IMG/VR virus record: IMGVR_UViG_3300042863_002281
Location: 1-43,171 of that record
Source of the DNA: a virus
Length of the DNA stretch: 43,171 nt
Reading direction: 5' to 3' (one strand)
Both the position numbers and the translations under genes were made by a program. Below, piece after piece: positions 31,325 to 39,424 of this stretch (positions are counted from its first letter, which is position 1; each line of letters starts with the position of its first letter). Below the pieces are notes generated by a model. That model worked only from the letters and a program-made list of their open reading frames with translations. It ran no database searches and was not told the DNA's origin.

Positions 31325-31654
31325 ATGTCAGAAGAACAAGAAGTGCAAGACCATAACGACGGAACATGGTCAAGTCTTAAAAAAACAATCGTAGGTACCT
31401 TAGGTACCGTAGTTGCAGGTGGTGGTGTATGGTTAAGTACACTATTATTTGGTGGTGGGGACGCTCATGAACAACCAGTTCAACAAGCTCAACCATCAAT
31501 TATAATTAACAACACTCAACAACAGCAACAAGCACCCGCGGGTAAGACAGTAGTCATAAAAGAAGTTAGTCCTTCATCATCAACTCCAAAACCTGCGGAG
31601 AAAAAAACAGAACCAAAAAAAGATGATTGGACTAAAGAAGAACCAAAGTGGTAA
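31325..31654 (+). CDS. Small membrane-anchored protein
   Basis: The 109-residue protein has one membrane helix (about residues 22-43, IVGTLGTVVAGGGVWLSTLL). A Gln/Pro/Ala-rich and Lys/Glu-rich tail follows, with the phrase PSIIINNTQQQQQ, that looks unstructured. It lies 5 bases after the T9SS cargo gene and 18 before the CsgG-like gene. It might anchor or link components of the export operon. Confidence 0.72.
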   Translation: MSEEQEVQDHNDGTWSSLKKTIVGTLGTVVAGGGVWLSTLLFGGGDAHEQPVQQAQPSIIINNTQQQQQAPAGKTVVIKEVSPSSSTPKPAEKKTEPKKDDWTKEEPKW

Positions 31655-31672
31655 AATAAAAAATATTAACTA

Positions 31673-32431
31673 ATGATGAAACAAAATATTAGAGAAAATC
31701 TTCGACTTGTGTTTATCACAATAGTTTGGTTTACATTAATGTTTCTTATCGCATCAAGCGTAACTGCACAAACAATAGGAACAATAAAAACCGAACAATA
31801 TAAAGCAAAGTTTGAAAAAGATATGTCAATTGATACAATACCTGAATTTCATGGTAAACCAGTTCCAATTCAACTTTTAAATATAGGAGTTACACCTGAG
31901 CTATATGAATCATTTCCTGAATTAAAGGATAAAAGAGTTGGTTTAGGGTTAACTAATATTGTTGTCGAATACCTTGAGTATACTGAAAGATTTTTATTTA
32001 CTGAGGATAAAACTGAAATTAAAAATCGAATGGTAAAACAATTTCAGGCATCTCAATCGGGTATTACTGAAGATAAATTAGACGGTAGAGGAAAGATTCG
32101 ATTAGCTCGTTATTTTGTTTATGTTGAGGTTTATGATTTTAGTGTTAGTGAAGACGAGACGATAAAACTTAAAGATGGTGTCAAGAATACCTTGACAACT
32201 CGTTTAGGTCTTCAGGTTAAATTTGTTGATGCAGAGACAGGGTCTTACTTCACCGCTTCAGGTTTGGGTGAGGCGTCCACAGTTAGAGAAATGACATTAC
32301 TTAACGATGACAATTTATCTGAGGTTAAATTTAATCAATCAACTATTGGTATTACAACTAAAAAAGCATTAGAAACCGCATCCGCTCGTATTGTGAGAAG
32401 GATGATTTCAAAACAAATTTTTGACCACTAA
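31673..32431 (+). CDS. CsgG-like curli-type export protein
   Basis: The 252-residue protein has an N-terminal hydrophobic signal or anchor (about 12-33, ending SVTAQ). A domain resembling CsgG follows, with VGLGLTNIVVEYLEYTERFLFTE, GKIRLARYFVYVEVYDFSV and the C-terminal helix TIGITTKKALETASARIVRRM. CsgG forms a nonameric outer-membrane channel for curli subunits in bacteria. There is no lipobox Cys, unlike E. coli CsgG, so membrane insertion would differ. The start could also be the second ATG (31676). With the barrel-like protein that overlaps its stop, it may form an export pore; that is inference. Confidence 0.75.
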   Translation: MMKQNIRENLRLVFITIVWFTLMFLIASSVTAQTIGTIKTEQYKAKFEKDMSIDTIPEFHGKPVPIQLLNIGVTPELYESFPELKDKRVGLGLTNIVVEYLEYTERFLFTEDKTEIKNRMVKQFQASQSGITEDKLDGRGKIRLARYFVYVEVYDFSVSEDETIKLKDGVKNTLTTRLGLQVKFVDAETGSYFTASGLGEASTVREMTLLNDDNLSEVKFNQSTIGITTKKALETASARIVRRMISKQIFDH

Positions 32432-33807
32432 TGAATATTAAAAAAATCATATTATTTTTTATTTTGTTGTTCTCAACAATCGTAGTTAACGCTCAAACTT
32501 TAACCTACGCATTTATAGACCCTTGTACTCAACAGGTTACTAATTTTAGTTTTCCGTTACAACAAGGACAAAGTACTGTGATTTTTTTCTTAGGTAAACA
32601 AAGAACATTTACCGCTGGTGATGTTGCTAGCGGAGCCTTTGGAGCATGGATTAATCAGGTTTATTCTGATTATAGAATGGTGATGCCATGTTCCGTTCAA
32701 TCAACAACAGTTATTAGAAACCAAATCATAACTCAAGTGATTGGTGGTACTGTTCAAAGTGTTATGGGGAGTATAATGAGTTCTGTAAGGTCTGAAGCAT
32801 CATCTAATGACGCTGCGTCAAAAGGTAAAACAGGCTCAGATAAAAAAAGAAAAAATAGTAAAGATGGAAACAATGGCAATACTAGTGGGAATTCCGTTTC
32901 TAGCGGTAATTCTACTGGGGATGTTCAGTCTAATGGTGGAAATTCGAATGGCAATGTTAATAATAGTGGGACTAACACAAAAACTAACGAAAACGGTAGC
33001 GGTGGTGATGTCAATAATTCTGGCGGTAATAATAGCTCATCTTCAACTAATTCAACAAGTAGCGAAAAAAGTACTGAAGGTAATGAAGTAGTTGGTTCGG
33101 TGACTATGAATGTTGATGCCAGAAACGACAAAGGTGGTGGTGGTAAATCGTCTCAAAAAAACAACCCTATAATTGTTTCTTCTGACTACACTAACGCACA
33201 AAACTTAGACAGGTCATACACAGGTATTATAAACATAGGAATGTCACAATCTTCCTTAACAGGGACCTCAAGTTGGGGACTAACTTCAATGACTTGGTTC
33301 AACTTTAAACAATTCGCAATTTCGGGTCGATATACAAAAATAAATTTTAGTAATAATGGAAAATTAAAATTTATACATAATTTAAATCTTACAGGTGTGT
33401 ATACCTATGGTAATTTTATGGGGTTTGTCGGATATAGTGGTATATTAAATGCAGGGAAATGGGGGGTTACAGGTATAAACATTAGTGCCGCAGCTACAAA
33501 AATTAATGAAGACGGAAACTTGTTTTTAAGTCCATCAATTACAGGTTTTTATACAAGACCATTTATGGCTGGTAGTAGATTAACTATTTCACCTGAAATT
33601 TACGTTATATCAACACCTTTAGTTTACTCATCATTAGAAAAAATGACTGTAACTGATAGAACATTTAGTGCATTTTTAGGTTCAGGTTTTGATTACCAAA
33701 TAACTAAAAGATTTAAAATAAACATGAATTATAAAGCAAATTTGAGTACTAACCCCGAATTTCCTATACTTTCATTTTTCTTAATTGGCAGTAAGGTAAA
33801 CCTATGA
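32431..33807 (+). CDS. Exported protein with disordered linker and barrel-like domain
   Basis: The 458-residue protein has a signal peptide (MNIKKIILFFILLFSTIVVNAQ) and an N-terminal domain to about residue 120. A long Gly/Asn/Ser-rich linker (about 125-240) follows, and then a beta-rich C-terminal domain with alternating aromatic and polar residues (TWFNFKQFAISGRYTKINF, LNLTGVYTYGNFMGFVGYSG) ending SKVNL. The last part looks like an outer-membrane beta-barrel. Its ATG overlaps the stop of the CsgG-like gene (TAATG), so the two are translationally coupled and probably work together. Confidence 0.75.
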   Translation: MNIKKIILFFILLFSTIVVNAQTLTYAFIDPCTQQVTNFSFPLQQGQSTVIFFLGKQRTFTAGDVASGAFGAWINQVYSDYRMVMPCSVQSTTVIRNQIITQVIGGTVQSVMGSIMSSVRSEASSNDAASKGKTGSDKKRKNSKDGNNGNTSGNSVSSGNSTGDVQSNGGNSNGNVNNSGTNTKTNENGSGGDVNNSGGNNSSSSTNSTSSEKSTEGNEVVGSVTMNVDARNDKGGGGKSSQKNNPIIVSSDYTNAQNLDRSYTGIINIGMSQSSLTGTSSWGLTSMTWFNFKQFAISGRYTKINFSNNGKLKFIHNLNLTGVYTYGNFMGFVGYSGILNAGKWGVTGINISAAATKINEDGNLFLSPSITGFYTRPFMAGSRLTISPEIYVISTPLVYSSLEKMTVTDRTFSAFLGSGFDYQITKRFKINMNYKANLSTNPEFPILSFFLIGSKVNL

Positions 33808-35240
33808 GAACGTTTTTAATCATACTATTAAGTTTTTTTGTCTCATTTTCTTATGGACAATCTGTAAGTGCCCCGTTAGGTAGAACTTATCAAGTTAGTA
33901 CAAGTGGACAAGATGCAAGTGGATTTGTTATAAACGGATTTACCAATGAAACACTTTTAACATCTATTGGTCTTGTTAATCCTCCAGCAGGAACAACATT
34001 TTCAATTACCACAACAACAGGTCTATCGTTTGCTTCAGGTTATAATTCATGGACAAACCGAACAAGATTATCCTTCACGGGAACAATGTCAAACATCAAT
34101 AATGCATTGGCATCATTAAAAATTAACACGGGTTCCAACTTGGGAAATGTTCAAATATCAGTTTCTACAACAGTGAATCCTGTGGGATATTATTATAACC
34201 CAACTAATGGACACTTTTATAGACCAATATCGACGGGAAACACATATACAGGCGCAAGAGCTGCCGCACTATCAACTACATTCAAAGGACAAACTGGATA
34301 TTTGGTGACAATTACTTCTGCAGATGAAGACGCATTTATTTACAACAACGTTCCCCAATCTCAAATATGGTTTGCATTAACTGATGAATTAAGTGAAGGA
34401 CAATGGAGAATTGATGCAGGTCCTGAAAATGGAACTTTAATCAAAACATCAAACGGACAAACTGCGGGAAATATAGTTGGTCAATACAATAATTGGGCAC
34501 CTGGTGAACCAAACAATAGTGGTAATGAAGATTACGCGGTAACAAAATGGAATGGAACACAATGGAATGATTTACCTAATAATTTTAATTGTCCTTATGT
34601 AATTGAATATGGGACTTGGGCTAATCCTCAAGACCAAACATTCACGGGATTTTACGCAGCGAATACCACAAATACTGTTGCAATCACAAATACCTTATCA
34701 GGAACTATTACTATTCCCTCAACTTTAACTTCAAGACCACAATTAACACTATATAGAGTCGTAAACGGTTCTGACGTATTGGTTGATGTTAAGACAGTTG
34801 CGACTAATGGTTCGTATACTTTCACATTACCAAATCAAAATTCAACGTATAAGTTAGTTCCATCTTTAATTGTTCAGGGAGTAACTAATGAAGATTTTAC
34901 TTTAATTTTTAACGAGACAAATAACATCAATACACCCAATAATCTTCAATCAGGTTTATCAATGACAGGTACCAAACAATGGAAATCATCTGACATGAAT
35001 AGAAATGGTATTTTAGATTTAGGAGACGCTTATTTATTAATTGCCCACACTACAGGGTTAAGGGTATCTAATGAAGTTTTATGGTTTAACCCTTCTGATT
35101 ACGACTTAATCACCAAAAATAATTTTGGTTCAATAAATCCTGTTTTACATTTCACAATAAATGTTTCTACATCAAATGTCACACAAAATATTAAATACTG
35201 TATTTTAGGCGACGTTAATCTTTCACATTCTTCCCAATAA
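33804..35240 (+). CDS. Exported C-type lectin protein, C-terminally shortened
   Basis: The 478-residue protein has a signal peptide (MRTFLIILLSFFVSFSYGQ). A C-type lectin domain at about 125-270 carries EPN (235-237, in WAPGEPNN) and WND (254-256, in QWNDLP), the calcium- and mannose-type sugar-binding residues. After it comes a region paralogous to the middle of the T9SS cargo protein (LTLYRVVNGSDVLV...GSYTF, MNRNGILDLGDAY). The protein stops at ILGDVNLSHSSQ, where its paralogue runs on from GDVDRSHSSP into the cohesin-like module and T9SS tail. It thus seems to have lost its sorting tail. It could bind host or environmental glycans. Confidence 0.85.
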   Translation: MRTFLIILLSFFVSFSYGQSVSAPLGRTYQVSTSGQDASGFVINGFTNETLLTSIGLVNPPAGTTFSITTTTGLSFASGYNSWTNRTRLSFTGTMSNINNALASLKINTGSNLGNVQISVSTTVNPVGYYYNPTNGHFYRPISTGNTYTGARAAALSTTFKGQTGYLVTITSADEDAFIYNNVPQSQIWFALTDELSEGQWRIDAGPENGTLIKTSNGQTAGNIVGQYNNWAPGEPNNSGNEDYAVTKWNGTQWNDLPNNFNCPYVIEYGTWANPQDQTFTGFYAANTTNTVAITNTLSGTITIPSTLTSRPQLTLYRVVNGSDVLVDVKTVATNGSYTFTLPNQNSTYKLVPSLIVQGVTNEDFTLIFNETNNINTPNNLQSGLSMTGTKQWKSSDMNRNGILDLGDAYLLIAHTTGLRVSNEVLWFNPSDYDLITKNNFGSINPVLHFTINVSTSNVTQNIKYCILGDVNLSHSSQ

Positions 35241-35245
35241 AAAAG

Positions 35246-35253
35246 TATTTATA
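35246..35253 (+). promoter_or_regulatory. TATTTATA motif (candidate phage late promoter)
   Basis: TATTTATA, 19 bases before the endolysin ATG at 35273. Confidence 0.5.
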
Positions 35254-35272
35254 GTAATAAACGTAAATTACT

Positions 35273-36109
35273 ATGATACTAAAAATTGGCTCTTCAGGAG
35301 AAGACGTAAAAAAACTCCAATCAAAATTAGGTTTAAACGCCGATGGCGCATTTGGACCAGGAACTGAAACTGCCGTTAAAAAATGGCAAAAAGATAATAA
35401 TTTAACTGCTGACGGAATTGTTGGTGAAGGAACTTGGGGTAAAATGTTCCCACAACAATTAATTACCGAACCAGCTCCTGTTAAATCATCAACTCCTTCA
35501 GGTAGTGGATTTAAATTAGAGAATCTAAAAGGTCACATACCTGATTCAGTAATTGCTCAAATTCCTGATACCGCTAAAAAGTTTAATATAACAACACCAT
35601 TAAGATTGGCACACTTTTTAGCTCAGTGTGGACACGAATCAGGTGGTTTCAAAGCAGTACAGGAAAATTTAAACTATTCTGCAACTGGTCTTAAAGGTAC
35701 TTTTTCAAAATATTTTAAAGAGGCTGGATTGGCAGAATCATACCAAAGAAATCCACAAAAAATTGCAAGTCGAGTTTATGGTGGAAGAATGGGTAATGGT
35801 CCTGAGTCTACTGGAGATGGTTATAAATTCCGTGGAAGAGGTTATATCCAATTAACAGGAAAAGAAAATTATACTAACTTTGCAAAATTTATCGGAGAAG
35901 ATACTGTTGCAAATCCTGACTTAGTTGCAACAAAATATCCTTTAGCTTCAGCAGCATTTTTCTTTGATTCAAATAAACTTTGGTCAATTTGTGACAAAGG
36001 TGCTGATACTGTAACAGTAACTGCGGTAACTAAAAGAGTTAACGGTGGTACTATCGGATTACCTGACAGAATTAAACACTTTAACGAATATTACCATTTA
36101 TTGTCATAA
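35273..36109 (+). CDS. Endolysin: peptidoglycan-binding domain plus GH19 lysozyme
   Basis: The 278-residue enzyme has an N-terminal peptidoglycan-binding domain (PG_binding_1, about 1-65: GEDVKKLQSKLGLNADGAFG and TADGIVGEGTWGKMF). After a linker comes a GH19 domain (about 85-275). The catalytic Glu lies in AHFLAQCGHESGGF, and YKFRGRGYIQLTGKENY is the family signature. GH19 cleaves the beta-1,4 bonds of peptidoglycan. There is no signal peptide, so it needs a holin to reach the wall; a holin-like gene is at 41821. It is read from a TATTTATA motif, as expected for a late lysis gene. Confidence 0.93.
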   Translation: MILKIGSSGEDVKKLQSKLGLNADGAFGPGTETAVKKWQKDNNLTADGIVGEGTWGKMFPQQLITEPAPVKSSTPSGSGFKLENLKGHIPDSVIAQIPDTAKKFNITTPLRLAHFLAQCGHESGGFKAVQENLNYSATGLKGTFSKYFKEAGLAESYQRNPQKIASRVYGGRMGNGPESTGDGYKFRGRGYIQLTGKENYTNFAKFIGEDTVANPDLVATKYPLASAAFFFDSNKLWSICDKGADTVTVTAVTKRVNGGTIGLPDRIKHFNEYYHLLS

Positions 36110-36114
36110 TTTTG
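36107..36114 (+). promoter_or_regulatory. Host-type promoter -7 box
   Basis: TAATTTTG overlaps the endolysin stop codon and fits TAnnTTTG. It lies 45 bases before the ATG at 36160. Confidence 0.45.
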
Positions 36115-36159
36115 TAGTTATCAAATAAAGTATTACCTTTAAATTAAATTAAAAAAATT

Positions 36160-36399
36160 ATGACCAAAGATAATATTAAACTAGCAATCAAAGATTTTGA
36201 ATGGGTGATTAAGATTTTAGAATCTTCAGAAGATGAAAGTCATATGAAGACAACTTTAAAATGTTTTTCATTATGGGATTCAAAATATTCAGATTCAGGT
36301 CTAACAAGATTAGAATCAGATGTGTTGAATAAGTTAAAGTTGAATTTTTGGTCATTATATAAAGATAAAAATAGTAAGATTGGAACCATTAATATTTAA
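36160..36399 (+). CDS. Small helical protein, unknown
   Basis: A 79-residue charged, helical protein (KLAIKDFEWVIKILESSEDE, LTRLESDVLNKLKLNFWSLY). It overlaps the start of the peptidase-like gene by 20 bases, so it may be its partner. No family recognised. Confidence 0.7.
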   Translation: MTKDNIKLAIKDFEWVIKILESSEDESHMKTTLKCFSLWDSKYSDSGLTRLESDVLNKLKLNFWSLYKDKNSKIGTINI

Positions 36400-36787
36400 T
36401 AGCGAATTCATACCAGAGGTACAAATCGCAGTCATTCTTGATGACCATCCTCAATATGGGGAACTTAAACCATTATTTGATGAGTATGGGTATGGATTTA
36501 TGGTACCAGGTAAAAACTTGATTATAATAGACGGAGAACAGTTTATTGATAACTTTGGAACTGACGTTCTTAAATTTATTGAAGCTCATGAAGTCTCTCA
36601 TATTATATTGGGTCATGACGGTCCAAGAAATGATGATGAGGAAATGGACGCTGACTTAGGTGCTTATTTACTATTACAAAAAGTTGGTAGACAAGATTCT
36701 ATTAAAACTCTTTTGAGACACTTTAAAGAAAGACATGGTGTTGCTTTTGATGAAAAATTATTAGATAGAGTAAAAAATTCATTCTAA
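36380..36787 (+). CDS. Zinc-peptidase-like protein (HExxH)
   Basis: The 135-residue protein carries EAHEVSHIILGH (about residues 68-79), a gluzincin-type HExxH helix, and a downstream EEMDADLGAYLLL that can give the third ligand. This arrangement resembles ImmA/IrrE-like (M78) peptidases, which cut repressors, but here there is no DNA-binding domain. Its target is unknown; a host or phage regulator would fit. Confidence 0.78.
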   Translation: MEPLIFNSEFIPEVQIAVILDDHPQYGELKPLFDEYGYGFMVPGKNLIIIDGEQFIDNFGTDVLKFIEAHEVSHIILGHDGPRNDDEEMDADLGAYLLLQKVGRQDSIKTLLRHFKERHGVAFDEKLLDRVKNSF

Positions 36788-36823
36788 CGCTAGTGAAAAG
36801 TGGACTTTTTTAAATATTTTTCA

Positions 36824-36831
36824 TATTTATT
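36824..36831 (+). promoter_or_regulatory. TATTTATT motif (candidate phage late promoter)
   Basis: TATTTATT about 10 bases before the hairpin-plus-terminator stretch at 36838-36917, with no start codon in between. Confidence 0.4.
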
Positions 36832-36837
36832 TGTACA

Positions 36838-36917
36838 CATCGCTCCTTAAGGAGTGTTCTCATATATCCCTTTCCAAAAGACCCGCGAAATTTATTTTGT
36901 CGGGTCTTATTTTTTTA
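36838..36917 (+). ncRNA. Candidate short structured RNA with terminator
   Basis: After the TATTTATT motif come a short hairpin (CTCCTTAAGGAG, 36843-36854), a linker, and a rho-independent terminator (AAGACCCG, 36878-36885, with CGGGTCTT, 36901-36908, then a T run). No ATG lies between. The unit looks like a short RNA of about 75 bases, but it could be only a leader remnant and the terminator of the preceding gene. Confidence 0.4.
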
Positions 36918-36918
36918 C

Positions 36919-36926
36919 TATATTTG
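36919..36926 (+). promoter_or_regulatory. Host-type promoter -7 box
   Basis: TATATTTG, directly after the terminator T run and 18 bases before the ATG at 36945, followed by an A-rich leader. Confidence 0.65.
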
Positions 36927-36944
36927 TAGAAATATTTAGAAAAA

Positions 36945-37580
36945 ATGGAACCAGAAAAAGACATATTTGACGAGTGGGCAGATGAGAGGTCTAAAAAACC
37001 TTGGATTATACGAAAATTAGAATTTATTCCGTTATGGTGGAATCATGAAGGTAGGTATCTACATAAAGAAGTTCGTACAGGAATAAGAAATATTTGGTAT
37101 TGGTTACCAATTATTTGGAAAGACAGAAATTGGGACTCTCACTACATCTTTGAGATTATGATGCATAAACTCAAAGCTCAATCAAAATATATTGGAGGTA
37201 GAGATATTCATACAAGAGCAAAAAGAGACGCTGAAGTTATGATGACATGTGTTAACTTAATGAAGTTGGTACAGGAAGACTTTTATAGTTCCGAATACTC
37301 CGATTATCACAAAACAAAACACTGGTTTGAAGATTTAGAAGACAAACCTGGATTTTCTTCTTGGGAGTCTAAACTTTTAGAAGAAAACTTTGATGATTAC
37401 TTTAAGAAATACCCTTTGATTTATAAAAGAGTATTAAATGGTGAAGGTATTTTTGGAAGAGATGGTCGTGAAGAGGATAAACAAGTTATTGCCATGAATA
37501 TTGGACACATTAATCATGATAGAGCAAGAAAATTGTTATTCAAGATAATGGAAGAACATATTGAAGGTTGGTGGGACTAA
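36945..37580 (+). CDS. Phage protein of unknown function (Trp-rich)
   Basis: The 211-residue protein is Trp-rich (IRKLEFIPLWWNHEGRYLHK, IWYWLPIIWKDRNWD, HIEGWWD) and mainly helical. The segment WYWLPIIWKDRNWDSHYIFE, followed by a basic helix, is a phrase I associate with conserved proteins of large phages, without known function. It has its own host-type promoter and begins a coupled plus-strand run to 39423. Confidence 0.78.
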   Translation: MEPEKDIFDEWADERSKKPWIIRKLEFIPLWWNHEGRYLHKEVRTGIRNIWYWLPIIWKDRNWDSHYIFEIMMHKLKAQSKYIGGRDIHTRAKRDAEVMMTCVNLMKLVQEDFYSSEYSDYHKTKHWFEDLEDKPGFSSWESKLLEENFDDYFKKYPLIYKRVLNGEGIFGRDGREEDKQVIAMNIGHINHDRARKLLFKIMEEHIEGWWD

Positions 37581-37594
37581 TAAAATAAAAAAAT

Positions 37595-37750
37595 ATGTGG
37601 ATAGTTTATGTATTAATGTTCGTTGTAGTTGCAATTATTTCGTACCTTTGGGTCCAAGGAATTGACTACATGAAAGAGAATCATCCCGATTATAAGGGAG
37701 ATGATTTATTTGGAGATTTTGACGAAAACGATAAAGACAATATATTATGA
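37595..37750 (+). CDS. 51-residue single-span membrane protein
   Basis: A complete 52-codon frame (MWIVYVLMFVVVAIISYLW, then VQGIDYMKE and an acidic tail) starts 14 bases after the previous gene, behind an A-rich leader (AAAATAAAAAAAT). It ends overlapping the ATG of the phosphoesterase gene (ATGA). One membrane helix at about residues 2-20 with an acidic cytoplasmic tail. It is too short for many gene finders, but the overlap and leader support it. Function unknown. Confidence 0.72.
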   Translation: MWIVYVLMFVVVAIISYLWVQGIDYMKENHPDYKGDDLFGDFDENDKDNIL

Positions 37751-38421
37751 AAATAACATTCATCAGCGACACGCACAACAAACACAACCACCTTACAAGT
37801 AAGGGGATGGGTAACATATTGGGTAGTGGAGACGTATTGGTTCATGCTGGTGATATCACAAGTATGGGTAAACAACACGAAATCCAAAATTTCTTGAACT
37901 GGTTTGCTCGCACTGATTTCAAACATAAAATCTTTATTGCTGGTAACCATGATTTTGGTTTCGAGCATGGATTCGAAATCGACCAAGAATTTAAAGATAT
38001 GGGAGTTATCTATCTTCAAGATAGTGAAGTTACCATTGACGGTGTGAAGTTCTACGGTAGTCCTTGGCAACCTGAATTTTATGATTGGGCATTCAACCTA
38101 CCAAGAGGGGAGAAACTCGCTAAGAAGTGGTCTAAAATCCCTGGTAATACAGATGTACTAATTACTCATGGTCCTGTTTACGGATTATTAGATTACGCAC
38201 CTCACGGAGGTCATGTTGGATGTGAAGAACTATATAAAAGAGTTTTTGACGTTAAACCAAAGATTCACGTATGTGGTCATATCCACGGAGCTTATGGTCA
38301 AAAGAGTATTGACGGTGTTGAATTTTTAAACGCGTCAGTTCTTGATGAAAGATACGAACACGCGCACAAACCTATCGTTGTTGAATTCGACATCGAGACT
38401 AAGGAAATAACTTATGCTTAA
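37747..38421 (+). CDS. Second calcineurin-like metallophosphoesterase
   Basis: The 224-residue enzyme has SDTHNKH (Asp8, His10), GDVLVHAGDIT, GNHDFGF, a lid region, and THGPVYG and CGHIHGAYG as the closing metal-binding histidines. Its order resembles the MPPED-like branch rather than the enzyme at 13459, so the two are not recent duplicates. It should cleave phosphomono- or diesters. It is translationally coupled to the small membrane protein before it and to the Cys-rich protein after it. Confidence 0.9.
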   Translation: MKITFISDTHNKHNHLTSKGMGNILGSGDVLVHAGDITSMGKQHEIQNFLNWFARTDFKHKIFIAGNHDFGFEHGFEIDQEFKDMGVIYLQDSEVTIDGVKFYGSPWQPEFYDWAFNLPRGEKLAKKWSKIPGNTDVLITHGPVYGLLDYAPHGGHVGCEELYKRVFDVKPKIHVCGHIHGAYGQKSIDGVEFLNASVLDERYEHAHKPIVVEFDIETKEITYA

Positions 38422-38746
38422 AGAGTTGTGTGATTGTGGTAAAGTTGCAGTATGGTGCTACATGCCAGGATATTCTTCTGGTTGTAGTCCATACTTTTGT
38501 GATGAATGTGTTCATCGTGGATGTGATTGTAATTATCGACATCTTGATGTTAACACCTATCATCCCCCGTTAGATAATCCTGAAGTACCTGAAGGTCAAG
38601 AAGGTGTTGATTGGAAGTGGATTGAAGATGGTAGTGTTTGGACATCTATCGATGATAAAGGCAGAGAATGGCCTTGTGCTGAATATGAATACGACCTTGA
38701 TGGGTATGAACGAGAAATAAATCCACATGAATATGAAACAAAATGA
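38414..38746 (+). CDS. Cys-rich, probable zinc-ribbon protein
   Basis: The 110-residue protein has a Cys-rich N-terminus (CDCGKVAVWCY, CSPYFCDECVHRGCDC), with about nine Cys in the first 40 residues, fit to bind one or two zinc ions. The remainder is acidic and Trp/Tyr-rich. It overlaps the phosphoesterase stop by 8 bases. A role in RNA or protein binding is possible; no family recognised. Confidence 0.75.
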   Translation: MLKELCDCGKVAVWCYMPGYSSGCSPYFCDECVHRGCDCNYRHLDVNTYHPPLDNPEVPEGQEGVDWKWIEDGSVWTSIDDKGREWPCAEYEYDLDGYEREINPHEYETK

Positions 38747-39026
38747 CGATAAAGAGGTTTTGATTTGTGCATGTCACTCAACTGACCACCAATTAATAAT
38801 ACTCTACAGTGAAGATGAATTAGAAAATGGGCATAAGTTTCCAACGAGTTACTTTCACATCCATTTAACTAAAAGACCGTTTTGGGAAAGAGTTAAATAC
38901 GGTATCAAATACATTTTTGGTTATAAAAGTAACTACGGAGCATTTGATGAGTTTATTTTCAATCCAAAAGATGCGGATAAATTACAAGATTTGGTAAATT
39001 ATTTAAACAGAGAAAAAAATGACTAA
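38727..39026 (+). CDS. Unknown protein in coupled run
   Basis: The 99-residue protein overlaps the Cys-rich gene by 20 bases; the second ATG (38733) is an equally good start. It has strands near the N-terminus (KEVLICACHSTDHQLIILY), then a basic helix (RPFWERVKYGIKYIFGY), and an acidic helical end. The ACHSTDHQ segment and a later Asp-rich part are worth noting, but no family is clear. Confidence 0.7.
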   Translation: MNMKQNDDKEVLICACHSTDHQLIILYSEDELENGHKFPTSYFHIHLTKRPFWERVKYGIKYIFGYKSNYGAFDEFIFNPKDADKLQDLVNYLNREKND

Positions 39027-39423
39027 AATTTATTTAGACGACGTTAGAACTCCTGTCGATAAGAGCTGGACAGTTGTAAGAAATTACGAGCAGTTTGTAA
39101 GTACCGTTATGTACATTGGATTAGAGAATATCGATTTGATTTCTTTGGACCATGACTTAGGTGATACTGCAATGGCCGAATGGCATCGTAACGTATACCA
39201 TAACTACACTTTGGATTATAATAACATTACTGAGAAGACAGGGATGGATTGCACTAAATGGTTAGTAGAACAATGGATGGATGGGGCTCCTGTGGTTGAA
39301 GTTGTTATTCACTCAGCAAATGCTATTGGTAGTGCCAACATGATGGGGTACATTAATAACTACCGACATGTTAATCGATTACCTCAAAATTGTGTAAGAG
39401 TACAAATCGAACATACAGTTTAA
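39019..39423 (+). CDS. Cyclic-phosphate-processing receiver-like domain protein
   Basis: The 134-residue protein has the layout of the single-domain receiver family described as cyclic-phosphate processing (cREC). It shows IYLDDVRTP at the start, IDLISLDHDLG in the phospho-acceptor position, and VVIHSANAIGSANMMG in the position of the family's conserved HSxN. This family is predicted to act on 2',3'-cyclic phosphate ends of RNA and often accompanies RNA repair genes. Together with the RNA ligase and P-loop kinase it makes a repair pathway plausible. Experimental proof of its activity is not known to me. Confidence 0.8.
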   Translation: MTKIYLDDVRTPVDKSWTVVRNYEQFVSTVMYIGLENIDLISLDHDLGDTAMAEWHRNVYHNYTLDYNNITEKTGMDCTKWLVEQWMDGAPVVEVVIHSANAIGSANMMGYINNYRHVNRLPQNCVRVQIEHTV

Positions 39424-39424
39424 G

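Noticed and set aside
32807-33131. Open frames on both strands over the Gly/Asn/Ser linker of the barrel-like gene
   Set aside because: They are shadows of a low-complexity coding stretch, without start signals or recognisable protein features.
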